The notes under the pieces were generated by a model. That model ran no database searches and was not told the DNA's origin. It saw only the letters and a list, made by a program, of their open reading frames with translations. 32,840 nucleotides of DNA from Providencia sneebia DSM 19967 (lineage in GTDB: Bacteria > Pseudomonadota > Gammaproteobacteria > Enterobacterales > Enterobacteriaceae). The DNA lies in contig NZ_CM001773.1 in the NCBI RefSeq assembly GCF_000314895.2, positions 803,240 to 836,079 of the forward strand. Reading direction: 5' to 3'. Shown in pieces: positions 9,635-18,311 of this stretch (within the stretch, counting starts at the first letter, position 1; every line of letters begins with the position of its first letter). The translations under genes and the position numbers were made by a program.

Positions 9635-10603
9635 ATGTTTGTAAAATCATTAACTTCAGGGCTGGTATTATTGTCTGCCTTAGTACTCGCGGGTTGTGAT
9701 CAATCGAAAGAAACCACAGAAACATCTGCACCTGCGGAAAAACAGGTCATCACTATTGAGCATGCTCAAGGTAAAACAGAAATACCTCGCCATCCTGAAA
9801 AAGTATTTGTGATGAATATGGAAACATTGGACATCATGGATGCGTTAGGTGCTCCAGTTGCTGGATTACCGCAAACAAACGTTCATTTACCTCAGTTTTT
9901 ATCAAAATATAGCGGTACAGATTATATCAATGCGGGTACGTTATTTGAACCTGCATATGAAGCAATTAGTAATGCAAAGCCTGACCTTATCTTAGGTGGT
10001 AGCCGTGCTCGCGATGCCTATGACAAACTAAGCGCAATTGCACCTACTGCTTCAATGGATATTGATAATAAACATTTTATTCAAAGCTTAACAGAACGTA
10101 CTACTGAACTTGGTATGCTATTTGATAAAGAAAAAGAAGCTAATCAACTGATTACTGACTTTAAAGGCAAAGTTGCTAAGATCAAAGAGAAAACACCAGA
10201 TGCGGGCAAAGCAATGGTGATCTTGGTCAGCGGCGGAAAAATTTCTGCTTATGGCCCAGGTTCACGTTTTGGTTTCATCTTTGATGAATTAGGTTTTGAA
10301 CCTGCTTATGTATTCCCAGATGATACAGGCCGTCATGGTAATATTGTGAACGCGGAGCTATTAGTCAAACTTAACCCAGATTGGCTATTTGTTATCGACC
10401 GTGATAGCGCAATTGGTCGTTCAGATGCACAACCAGCAGCACAAGTATTAGATAATGCATTAGTGAGAAAAACATCGGCTTGGGATAAACAACAAGTTGC
10501 TTATCTTGACCCTACAGCAGTTTATATCTCAGGTGGGATCCAAACTTATTCTCAGTTAATGGACGATATCAACAACGCATTAGAAAAAAGCCAAAATAAA
10601 TAA
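9635..10603 (+). CDS. ferric-siderophore ABC transporter, substrate-binding lipoprotein
   Basis: A 322-residue periplasmic binding protein. A signal peptide with the lipobox LVLAGC puts the lipidated Cys at about residue 20, so it should be anchored to a membrane face in the periplasm. The mature part has the type III (FecB/BtuF-like) binding fold: the N-lobe pattern KVFVMNMETLDIMDALGA, then PDLILGGSRARDAYDKL, and late ending pattern NPDWLFVIDRD. It best resembles the CeuE/VctP/YclQ group that binds catecholate-type or related ferric siderophores; the ligand cannot be read from sequence. The RBS TGGAGG is strong. First of four genes spaced 3 bases or less or overlapping, so one operon, with a Fur-like site upstream. 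No TonB receptor or siderophore biosynthesis gene lies nearby. Confidence 0.88.
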   Translation: MFVKSLTSGLVLLSALVLAGCDQSKETTETSAPAEKQVITIEHAQGKTEIPRHPEKVFVMNMETLDIMDALGAPVAGLPQTNVHLPQFLSKYSGTDYINAGTLFEPAYEAISNAKPDLILGGSRARDAYDKLSAIAPTASMDIDNKHFIQSLTERTTELGMLFDKEKEANQLITDFKGKVAKIKEKTPDAGKAMVILVSGGKISAYGPGSRFGFIFDELGFEPAYVFPDDTGRHGNIVNAELLVKLNPDWLFVIDRDSAIGRSDAQPAAQVLDNALVRKTSAWDKQQVAYLDPTAVYISGGIQTYSQLMDDINNALEKSQNK

Positions 10604-10606
10604 TCA

Positions 10607-11569
10607 ATGAAAACGCTTTATCTTTTTTTGGGAATTGTCGCGTTATTGATATTGGCAGTGATTAGTCTGTTTGTTGGAGCGGGTGACGTGTCACCCGTTT
10701 CGCTTTTCACTGATCCAGAGATGCAAGACATCTTTTTTATCAGCCGAATTCCTCGAACTATATCTTTAATTTTAGCTGGTAGTGCAATGAGTGTTGCGGG
10801 TCTTATTATGCAACTTCTCACTCAAAACCGCTTTGTCGAGCCATCTTTAGCAGGAACAACACAATCTGCCAGTTTAGGATTGCTGGTGGTCATGATCCTT
10901 TTCCCTGCCGCAGATATTATGACCAAAATGATAGTTGCCTGTGGTTTTGCTTTGATGGGCACGCTATTGTTTATGTTACTTTTGCGTCGGGTGATTTTAA
11001 AATCAGCGCTAATTGTGCCTTTAGTCGGGATTATGTTGGGTGCGGTAATTAGTGCGCTCACTATTTTTACCGCTTATACATTTGATTTACTTCAATCATT
11101 AGGCGCATGGATGAGTGGTGATTTTTCTAGCATCATTCAAGGTCGCTATGAACTCTTATGGTTGGTCGGGTTACTGATATTATTAGCATGTTGGATTGCT
11201 GATAGTTTCACAGTTGCTGGAATGGGGCGCGAATTTGCTATCAACGTTGGGCTAAACTATCGCAAAGTCATGACAATAGGGCTTTCTATTATTGCATTGA
11301 TAAGTGGGGTCGTGGTTGTCGTGGTTGGTGCATTGCCTTTCTTAGGATTAATTATTCCTAATCTGGTCAGCTTAATTATGGGAGACAATATTCGAAAAAC
11401 ACTCCCATGGATCTGTCTGGCGGGCGGTGGTCTTGTTCTACTTTGTGACATCATCGGTCGATTGATTCGCTATCCATTTGAAATACCCGCGAGTGTCATT
11501 CTTGGTGTCATTGGTGCCGTTATTTTCCTTTTCCTATTGTTGAAGCAGCAACGTCATGCAAAAAGTTAA
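10607..11569 (+). CDS. ferric-siderophore ABC transporter, permease (FecCD family)
   Basis: A 320-residue hydrophobic inner-membrane protein with the FecCD/BtuC pattern: SRIPRTISLILAGSAMSVAG near residues 45-64, QNRFVEPSLAGTTQSASLG about 72-90, and the cytoplasmic coupling stretch LGLIIPNLVSLIMG about 247-260. About nine to ten transmembrane segments are apparent. It forms the channel with the next permease. It begins 3 bases after the binding-protein gene, without a clear Shine-Dalgarno, so translation is probably coupled. It overlaps the next gene by 14 bases. Confidence 0.9.
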   Translation: MKTLYLFLGIVALLILAVISLFVGAGDVSPVSLFTDPEMQDIFFISRIPRTISLILAGSAMSVAGLIMQLLTQNRFVEPSLAGTTQSASLGLLVVMILFPAADIMTKMIVACGFALMGTLLFMLLLRRVILKSALIVPLVGIMLGAVISALTIFTAYTFDLLQSLGAWMSGDFSSIIQGRYELLWLVGLLILLACWIADSFTVAGMGREFAINVGLNYRKVMTIGLSIIALISGVVVVVVGALPFLGLIIPNLVSLIMGDNIRKTLPWICLAGGGLVLLCDIIGRLIRYPFEIPASVILGVIGAVIFLFLLLKQQRHAKS

Positions 11570-12539
11570 TTCATCAATCGTGTTACCCAAAAAAGGGATA
11601 ACACCTTTGCTCAGAATATGGATATTACTGGCCTTGTCGATTTTAGCCATCATACTTTTTATGACGATTAATCTCGGCAGTAATTTGGCCTATATCTTAC
11701 CGCATCGTGGTTACATGGTGCTGACGATGATCCTCGTCGCATTCGCTTCGGGTGTATCAACAGTTCTGTTCCAAACGATTGCAAATAATAAAATTCTAAC
11801 CCCATCCATTATGGGACTAGAAGCATTGTTTGTTTTATTACAAACAATCTTTGTCTTTTATACGGATAGTTTGCCGAGCTCTTGGTTACTCAATGTTGGT
11901 AAATTTTTAGTCGAATCTTCATTACTGGTCGTCTTTTCCGTTGTGCTATACCGTTGGTTATTTGTGTCTGCTAAATTGAATATCAACCTTGTATTGATGG
12001 TTGGGATTATTTTAGGCACATTGTTTCGCAGTACAGCGACATTATTGCAGCGGTTGATGGACCCGAATGAGTTTTCGATTCTACAAAGTCGTATGTTTGC
12101 TACATTTACGCGAGCAACACCTGAGCTAATTTTATTCACACTATTGATAACTGTGATTGTTGGTGCGCTATTGTGGCGTATGCGTTATTGCTATGATGTG
12201 TTAGCACTAGGTCAGGCGAATGCGGTTAATTTAGGGATTAATTATCGCCATAAAGTTACTGTTATCTTGCTGCTAATTTCAATTCTCGTTGCTATCTCAA
12301 CTGCATTAGTTGGTCCATTGACTTTCTTAGGGTTGATGGTGGCTAACTTAGCCTATTTTATTAGTGGCAGTAGTCAGCATCGTTATCTTCTTCCTGTTTC
12401 TTTCCTGCTAGGTGTTATTGCACTGATTGGTGGTCAATTAATCTTAGAATATGGGTTGAATATGGCGGGAACACTCTCCGTCGTGATTGAGTTTATTGGT
12501 GGTATATTCTTTATTTATATGGTGTTAAGAAGGTTTTAG
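11556..12539 (+). CDS. ferric-siderophore ABC transporter, second permease (FecCD family)
   Basis: A 327-residue membrane protein, the partner permease of the preceding gene. It has several long hydrophobic segments and the FecCD coupling motif in GPLTFLGLMVANLAYF near residues 250-265. The segment ILTPSIMGLEALFVLLQT (about 80-97) corresponds to the conserved 'P-x-x-x-G' region of the family. It starts inside the end of the upstream permease gene (14-base overlap) and ends one base before the ATPase gene, so the order is binding protein-permease-permease-ATPase, as in vct/ceu/ycl-type operons. Confidence 0.9.
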   Translation: MQKVNSSIVLPKKGITPLLRIWILLALSILAIILFMTINLGSNLAYILPHRGYMVLTMILVAFASGVSTVLFQTIANNKILTPSIMGLEALFVLLQTIFVFYTDSLPSSWLLNVGKFLVESSLLVVFSVVLYRWLFVSAKLNINLVLMVGIILGTLFRSTATLLQRLMDPNEFSILQSRMFATFTRATPELILFTLLITVIVGALLWRMRYCYDVLALGQANAVNLGINYRHKVTVILLLISILVAISTALVGPLTFLGLMVANLAYFISGSSQHRYLLPVSFLLGVIALIGGQLILEYGLNMAGTLSVVIEFIGGIFFIYMVLRRF

Positions 12540-12540
12540 T

Positions 12541-13296
12541 ATGATTGAAATTCATCAGATATCGAAAAGTTATCAGGATACTAAAGTCTTAGATAACATC
12601 ACGACAAACATTAAAAATAGTGGAATTACGTCTATCATTGGTCCTAATGGTGCAGGTAAATCAACATTATTATCAATCATTGGACGTTTGTTAACGGCAG
12701 ATGCGGGTAGTGTGAAAGTGAATGAACTTGATGTTGAGACAACACCGAGTGACAAATTGGCGACTTACCTATCTGTATTACGCCAAGAGAACCAATTCGC
12801 CAGCCGTTTAACGGTAGAAGAACTTGTTGGTTTTGGGCGCTACCCTTATACCAAAGGGCGCTTAAACATTGATGATAAGAAAAAAATAGATGAGTCACTC
12901 AACTTCTTGAATCTGTCTGATTTGCGTTATCGCTATTTAGATGAATTATCAGGAGGACAACGTCAGCGCGCTTATGTGGCAATGGTACTTTGCCAAGATA
13001 CAGAATATGTTCTGCTAGATGAGCCATTAAATAACTTAGATATGAAGCATGCCGTCATTATGATGAAGCTATTACGTAAAGCGGCAGATGAGCTAGGTAA
13101 AACGATTATATTGGTTATTCATGATATTAATTTCGCGTCAGTCTATTCTGATCATATTATTGCGATGAGAGCCGGTAAATTGGTTTATCACGGTGCGCCA
13201 GTTGAAATTATGAAGGCAGATATTATCGAAGATATTTTTGACACACCTGTTGATGTGAAAGCGATTGATGATAAATTAGTGGCGATGTATTACTGA
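12541..13296 (+). CDS. ferric-siderophore ABC transporter, ATP-binding protein
   Basis: A 251-residue cytoplasmic ATPase that powers the importer. Visible motifs are Walker A GPNGAGKST (about 34-42), the signature LSGGQRQRAYVAM (about 137-149), Walker B VLLDEP (about 157-162) and the switch His in VIHDINFAS (about 190-198). The length is normal for the FepC/FecE family. Its start lies one base after the permease stop. A long terminator follows and ends the operon. Confidence 0.93.
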   Translation: MIEIHQISKSYQDTKVLDNITTNIKNSGITSIIGPNGAGKSTLLSIIGRLLTADAGSVKVNELDVETTPSDKLATYLSVLRQENQFASRLTVEELVGFGRYPYTKGRLNIDDKKKIDESLNFLNLSDLRYRYLDELSGGQRQRAYVAMVLCQDTEYVLLDEPLNNLDMKHAVIMMKLLRKAADELGKTIILVIHDINFASVYSDHIIAMRAGKLVYHGAPVEIMKADIIEDIFDTPVDVKAIDDKLVAMYY

Positions 13297-13320
13297 TTTA
13301 AATTCACGATTAGTGATATA

Positions 13321-13380
13321 AAAAACGGCTTCAATTATTTTTCTGTAAATATAACAGTGAAAATAATTGGAGCCGTTTTT
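13321..13380 (+). terminator. terminator of the iron-transport operon
   Basis: A long hairpin: AAAAACGGCT-T-CAATTATTTT pairs with AAAATAATTG-G-AGCCGTTTTT around an 18-base loop. The 3' arm ends in a T run, and the A-rich 5' arm could make it work on both strands. Confidence 0.88.
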
Positions 13381-13404
13381 ATTACAATTTTGCTATCTTT
13401 AAAA

Positions 13405-13436
13405 GGTGAGCTGAAAAGGTTTTTTGCCAGCTCACC
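13405..13436 (-). terminator. terminator of the secreted RidA gene
   Basis: The inverted repeat GGTGAGCTG / CAGCTCACC lies just after the stop of the minus-strand gene. On the minus strand it is followed by TTTT. Confidence 0.82.
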
Positions 13437-13447
13437 AAAAGAATAAC

Positions 13448-13939
13448 TTATTTCTTCGGGCGAACTGCCGTTACTTCAATTTCTACACGCCAAGCTGGGT
13501 TAGCTAATTTAGCAACTTGGAATGCTGAACGAGCGGGTAATTTTTCTGACTTATCGTTATAGAATTGAGTATAACCAGCCATAAAGCCTGCAAAATCCAT
13601 TGTTCCGTTAGTTTCTTCGCCACCAACTAGGAAGACTTGCATTTTAACAACATCATTGAGTGTTAAACCTAGATCAGCTAAGTTTTTCTCAATTTGTTTC
13701 ATGACGTTGACAGTTTGGACTTCAGTATTACCATAAGATGCCAGAACGCCTTCTGGCGCATCTTTAGAGATCTTAGTTGGCACTTTACCACTTAAGAAAA
13801 TAATATCATTGGTTGCACTGATTTCCACAGATTCAGAGATAGGCATTCCTGGTAGCTTATGATTGATAACTCCATCAGCATTTGCACTTGCAACACCCAA
13901 AATGAAAGGTAGGGAAAGCAGTAAAGTTTTATAGCGCAT
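13448..13939 (-). CDS. RidA/YjgF-family protein with signal peptide
   Basis: A 163-residue member of the Rid (YjgF/YER057c/UK114) family with an added N-terminal signal peptide (MRYKTLLLSLPFILGVASANA, cleavage near residue 21), so the mature part of about 140 residues should be periplasmic. Rid proteins such as RidA hydrolyse reactive 2-imino/enamine acids. Visible family features are IIFLSGKVP (about 46-54), a segment with QTVNVMKQIEKNLADLGLTL, the motif VVKMQVFLVGG and the conserved late block ARSAFQVAKLANPAWRVEIEVTAV; the Arg in ARSAFQV corresponds to the substrate-carboxylate-binding Arg of RidA. RBS AAGGAG. It lies downstream of the L-amino acid deaminase gene, about 165 bases away on the same strand, with a terminator-like hairpin between them. 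The export signal is unusual for the family and fits imine removal outside the cytoplasm. Confidence 0.87.
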   Translation of the reverse strand: MRYKTLLLSLPFILGVASANADGVINHKLPGMPISESVEISATNDIIFLSGKVPTKISKDAPEGVLASYGNTEVQTVNVMKQIEKNLADLGLTLNDVVKMQVFLVGGEETNGTMDFAGFMAGYTQFYNDKSEKLPARSAFQVAKLANPAWRVEIEVTAVRPKK

Positions 13940-14049
13940 GTAAGCTCCTTAACATTGTCTATCGTTGTAAAATAGGTTTATCCATCGTATTTACTATCAT
14001 TTCTTGATAGCACTAATCATACTAACTATTTTTGTATCGAATATTCAAT

Positions 14050-14073
14050 AAGCGGCCTAAATTAGACCGCTTT
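14050..14073 (-). terminator. terminator-like hairpin after the deaminase gene
   Basis: AAGCGGCCTA / TAGACCGCTT with one mismatch lies about 35 bases after the deaminase stop on the minus strand. The T run is weak, so some read-through into the RidA gene is possible. Confidence 0.65.
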
Positions 14074-14106
14074 GAAAATAAATTAAACCCAGTAAAAATA
14101 CAGCAA

Positions 14107-15528
14107 TTACTCAGTAAAACGAGAAAGTCTGTATGGATGTGGGTCAATAATTGGTTTAGTCCCCATCACAAGATCAGCCGTTAATTGACCGGATGCTGGA
14201 CTTTCTGTCATACCCCAACCCGTTGCTGTATTGATAACTAAGCCAGGATATTGTTTAACTTCAGAAATAATAGGGATCTCATCATCAGTTGGGCTAACTG
14301 TTCCGCCCCAACGTTCAACCACTTTAGACTCATTAAATACTGGGAATTCTTTTCTTAATCTTGCTAGAACACCATCTAAATGCTCGGTGTTTGGTGTATT
14401 GGTTGCAGTACGGAATTCTTCAAATGGTGTTTTCTCATCTAAATTCCATGAAGTTGCCATCATAAAGGAATTAAAGAGATCCTTACCTAGTGAGAACTCT
14501 AATGGCAGTTCGCTGCCACCTAACACATGCAGGAATTTAGGGCCTAATAAGAAACTATCTTTCACAATAGAACTCGTGAAGATACGAGGCGCGACAGCAT
14601 AAGTACCATCAGCTTGTTCACGGAAGTGAATACCATTTGGTAGATGAACGTTACCTTTTGGAGCACCCGGTACACCAGTAATACGCTGTTGGGATAAATA
14701 GACATTTAGTGTTGGAACATCAACGCCCAGATTACCCATAAAGAGACGTGACCAAATACCGCCAGTTAGTACAACATTTGAGGTATTGATTGCACCTTTT
14801 TCAGTGACAACATCAGAAATTTTACCGCCGGCAGTTTCAAGACCACGTACCGCACAGTTGGTATAGATTTTTACACCAATAGATTTGGCATATTTAGCCA
14901 TTGTTGGCGTGACAACTTCTGGGTCAAGACTTCCAGAATCTTCCTCAAAGCCCGCTATTTTCCACGGAGTTTGAGCATCTGGTAGACGTTTCGCTAGCTC
15001 TGCACCTTCAATCATTCTTGTGCGTAATGGCGTATCGAAACCTGGGTTTTCAGATGTTGTTTTGATCCATGCTCTTGCCACTTCAAGATCTTCTTCACTA
15101 GAAGGAACTTCGACACGACCTTGAGTACGGAAACTGGTATCTGCGCCAATTTTCTCATTCATGCCTGCCCATAAAATCTTTCCATAATGGTGTAATGGAA
15201 AAATTTCTGGAGAGGTTTTGTAGCTAATGATTTGGCTATATGCACGGCCAGATTGTTCGCCACCAACAACGCCTTTTTCACAAATAACAACATTCATACC
15301 TCTTTCAGTCAGGTTGATTGCTGTCATAATTCCTTGTAAACCAGCTCCGATGATAACAACATCAGCGGATTTTGGCAGTGCACCTTCTGTTCCTTCTACC
15401 ATAGGTACGCGTGATTTTGTGGATTCAAAGCGACCTTCTCTACGCACCATCGGAATAACGGTAGCACCACCTGCGACAACAGCAGCAGCACCAACCCCTA
15501 AAAGTAGTTTTCTTCTCGAGATTTTCAT
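14107..15528 (-). CDS. pma: membrane L-amino acid deaminase (Proteus-type LAAD)
   Basis: A 473-residue flavoenzyme of the Proteus-group L-amino acid deaminases, which convert L-amino acids to 2-keto acids and ammonia and pass electrons to the respiratory chain rather than making H2O2. The N-terminus has a twin-arginine signal (SRRKLLLGVGAAA, residues 4-16) that probably stays as a membrane anchor. Then come the linker VEGTEGALP, the FAD dinucleotide motif GAGLQG (61-66), RTQGRVEVP, DPEV and the C-terminal INTATGWGMTESPASG. Q99, R315 and W438 fall at the positions reported as active-site residues in Proteus enzymes. It looks closer to the phenylalanine-type (Pma, type II) than to the aliphatic type, from memory. 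RBS TTGAGG. Upstream are 1.28 kb without a gene, so it has its own promoter. Neighbours are a secreted RidA and an iron importer. Confidence 0.92.
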   Translation of the reverse strand: MKISRRKLLLGVGAAAVVAGGATVIPMVRREGRFESTKSRVPMVEGTEGALPKSADVVIIGAGLQGIMTAINLTERGMNVVICEKGVVGGEQSGRAYSQIISYKTSPEIFPLHHYGKILWAGMNEKIGADTSFRTQGRVEVPSSEEDLEVARAWIKTTSENPGFDTPLRTRMIEGAELAKRLPDAQTPWKIAGFEEDSGSLDPEVVTPTMAKYAKSIGVKIYTNCAVRGLETAGGKISDVVTEKGAINTSNVVLTGGIWSRLFMGNLGVDVPTLNVYLSQQRITGVPGAPKGNVHLPNGIHFREQADGTYAVAPRIFTSSIVKDSFLLGPKFLHVLGGSELPLEFSLGKDLFNSFMMATSWNLDEKTPFEEFRTATNTPNTEHLDGVLARLRKEFPVFNESKVVERWGGTVSPTDDEIPIISEVKQYPGLVINTATGWGMTESPASGQLTADLVMGTKPIIDPHPYRLSRFTE

Positions 15529-16808
15529 CTACAACCTCAATAGTAATCTTATTTTTTATATGTGAAATAGTTTCAAATTAAGATAATCATCTTATCATAA
15601 TCAAAGGTATTGTTAAGGGTAGGTAGTATTTGTTAATTAAATTAAAGAAATTGTAAATAATCTTGTGGTGGATAATCAGGTGGGGAAAGGGTTTGCGATG
15701 AATTTGAATAAAATTTATCCTTTGGATGCGTTAATAAATGAAGTTTTATTGTCAGATAAACTGTACAGTTATTTTAAAATCACTAATGTGAAATTAAAAT
15801 TAGTCACCTTAAGTAAGTAATAAATAAAAATACAGTAATGAGTTAAATTGTAATCAATTATATACTGTAGGGATAATAGCATCATGATAAATTCTTTATC
15901 AAGAAAGACGGGCTATTTAGAAAATTATCTTAATTTCAGAGTGTAAATATTATTATTTAAACCGGTTAATAGATATTTAAATTTGATTAAAAATAACAAT
16001 CTATCTGTTTTAATTAACCTGTATAAATTATGTTAAATTTTGAATAGGCTTAATAAAATAATTGTCATTTTTAGTTTACATTTATGATTGTTAAATTAAA
16101 GAAAAAATATATTCCCTATATTTACTGTCGTTTAATATTGATTTTCTTCCATATTAACATGTGGTTAGGATTTTGTGTTATTATTTGTGTTATGGCTAGA
16201 TGTTAATAGTAAAATTAATTTTAATCAATATATAAACTCTGTTTTTCATGTTCATTCTATGTAGTAAAAATAAACAATATGAAGTTTGATTTATTTCGTA
16301 TGTATTTTAATTATATTAAATATAGGGTTACTATTTATAAAGTAGTATGTTAATTAAGCATTTTACAAAGTGAAAATATTAATATTTTTTCATTACATTA
16401 TTCGATGCAGAAAAAGTGCAAAGAGATAGATTTGATGAATTTGAGTAAATGAATGATGCACTCCGTTGTCACTATTTTTACATATTGATATCAATTAACT
16501 ATTTTAGTTAGTTGTTATTTTGATTATTTTTAATACAGGTTATCTTATTGAATATGAAGTTTATATTCATCGCTTTGTTATTCGTTTTGTTATTCGCTTT
16601 AATATGACTTAAATTGCTTACAGATGAAGCATCTGAGTGTTCTGATATGAAATGGTATTAGATTTAATGTGTAAAAATTAAAAAAAGTAGAAAGGTTGTT
16701 GATGTTCATTACCATAAATGTGGAGTAACCTACATCTGGTTTTACCCTAGGTAAATTATAGATTGATTACTTGGGTATAGGTTAGTTAGTGACTGACATG
16801 GATAAAGT
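15529..16808. other. long AT-rich intergenic region
   Basis: Nearly 1.3 kb between the divergent deaminase and deacetylase genes, with no credible ORF, tRNA or IS end. It is very AT-rich with many A and T runs. It must hold both promoters; I cannot place them confidently. AT-rich regions of this sort often bind H-NS or Lrp, which is inference here. Confidence 0.55.
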
Positions 16809-18125
16809 ATGCATAACCGCTCTTTAATACAGTTTATTATATTATTTTTAGTCGCAATGAAGTCTTTTGCCGTGACGCAATTACAGGTAACAGAAAATTG
16901 GTCATTAGCAGAAGAGTCTCCTACCTTAGTTAGTGTTAAACAAGATGAAACCATTTTCGCTATTATTGCTGGAAAGATGAAAGCAGTTGCTGAGCTATAT
17001 CCAGATAATGGCATTTATATCTTTGATGCTGCGGCAGATTATCAACCATTACAGTTTGGTAATGATTATGCGTATATCAAAACAACGGCCGTATCACCGG
17101 ATAAACTGCAAGATAAGGTTAAAGATGATAGGTTAAATGAGCTTAATAACCCTATTTATAATTATTTAATTACGACCCAGCCAACGATTGTTTACTGCTC
17201 AGCACAAGAAAATAGTGCACCAATCGCGACATTATTTTCAGATCTGCGTTACCCAATACTGGCAAGGATGATTAAAACCGACCAAAGCGGTCAGCAAATA
17301 GCATGGCTAACTATCCGGTTAGGCGATAGATTAGGCTATATTAAGTTAGATGATGTTGAAATAGATAATGGCATTCCTATTTTGACTTATCATCATATAT
17401 TAAAAGAGAGTGAAAATAAGAAATTTCGCCATACTTCCACAACCACTTCTGTTGAAGCTTTCCAACGTCAAATGAATTATTTAAAACAGAATGGCTATCA
17501 AACACTTTCACTCGCGGATATTGAAGGATATCTCAATAAATCTGATAATCTACCGGGTAAAGCCGTCGTGGTAACGTTTGATGATGGTTTAAAATCCGTA
17601 TATCGCTATGCCTATCCGATCTTAAAACAGAATCAGCAGCAAGCAACATTATTTGTTATCTCATCGCGTATTAAAACTGTTCCTCAAAAATGGTTTGCTG
17701 ATGGTCTTCAATTCATGAGTAAACAAGAAATTAAAGATAGCCAAAACGTATTTAATATTCAGTCACACACCCATTTTTTACATAAATTAAGCAAAGGTAA
17801 TAGCCCGATTTTATTTAGCCGTAATGAACATACTATTTTTTTAGATTTTCAACGTTCAATTCACGTGTTACATAAATTTCAGCCAGACCAACGTTATTTA
17901 GCCTATCCATTTGGTGGCTTTAACCAAACTGCGATGGTTGCAGCAAAAGAAGCAGGATTACATCTTGCCGTCACCACTATTCAAGGAAAAGTTAGATTAG
18001 GTGATAATCCATTTTCATTAAAGCGATTATATGCATTGAGAACAGATCCCATTGAAAAATTTGCATTGATGGTCAGTAATAGTAATAAAAATGTGATTAA
18101 TAAAGATATCATCATTGATCGATAA
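16809..18125 (+). CDS. secreted polysaccharide deacetylase (CE4/NodB domain)
   Basis: A 438-residue exported protein. Residues 1-21 are a signal peptide (ending MKSFA). Residues about 22-185 are an unassigned region. From about 188 a carbohydrate esterase 4 domain begins with the PgaB-like strand IPILTYHHI. Its catalytic motif TFDDG is at 256-260 (Asp base and metal-binding Asp). The zinc-ligand motif QSHTHFLH (318-325) gives His 320 and His 325, and YPFGG follows at 366-370. Such enzymes remove acetyl groups from N-acetylglucosamine polymers in the periplasm or envelope. It is shorter than PgaB and lacks its hydrolase-like second domain, and no pgaACD genes are near, so the substrate is unknown. 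No strong RBS precedes the ATG; the start is moderately sure. It is not clearly part of the fimbrial operon 190 bases downstream. Confidence 0.85.
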   Translation: MHNRSLIQFIILFLVAMKSFAVTQLQVTENWSLAEESPTLVSVKQDETIFAIIAGKMKAVAELYPDNGIYIFDAAADYQPLQFGNDYAYIKTTAVSPDKLQDKVKDDRLNELNNPIYNYLITTQPTIVYCSAQENSAPIATLFSDLRYPILARMIKTDQSGQQIAWLTIRLGDRLGYIKLDDVEIDNGIPILTYHHILKESENKKFRHTSTTTSVEAFQRQMNYLKQNGYQTLSLADIEGYLNKSDNLPGKAVVVTFDDGLKSVYRYAYPILKQNQQQATLFVISSRIKTVPQKWFADGLQFMSKQEIKDSQNVFNIQSHTHFLHKLSKGNSPILFSRNEHTIFLDFQRSIHVLHKFQPDQRYLAYPFGGFNQTAMVAAKEAGLHLAVTTIQGKVRLGDNPFSLKRLYALRTDPIEKFALMVSNSNKNVINKDIIIDR

Positions 18126-18311
18126 TAATATTCCTAAATATTTTACTAAGATTTTATTCTTTGAGTAAGAGATTCATCCTTTTTTCATATTGTCATTTTT
18201 TACAAGAGTTCTCTAGTTAATACCTTATAATATCTACTATAAGCAGTTAGCTATATATATTGAATATTCAATTAAAGGATTTAATTTGTTTATTATTATG
18301 AGGGAAATATA

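Noticed and set aside
10618..12139. Minus-strand ORFs inside the iron permease genes
   Set aside because: They are antisense shadows of strongly hydrophobic genes with clear FecCD motifs on the plus strand.
18259..18272. Palindrome ATTGAATATTCAAT before the pilin gene as a possible invertible-promoter end
   Set aside because: I found no second matching inverted repeat flanking a promoter and no recombinase gene in the window.
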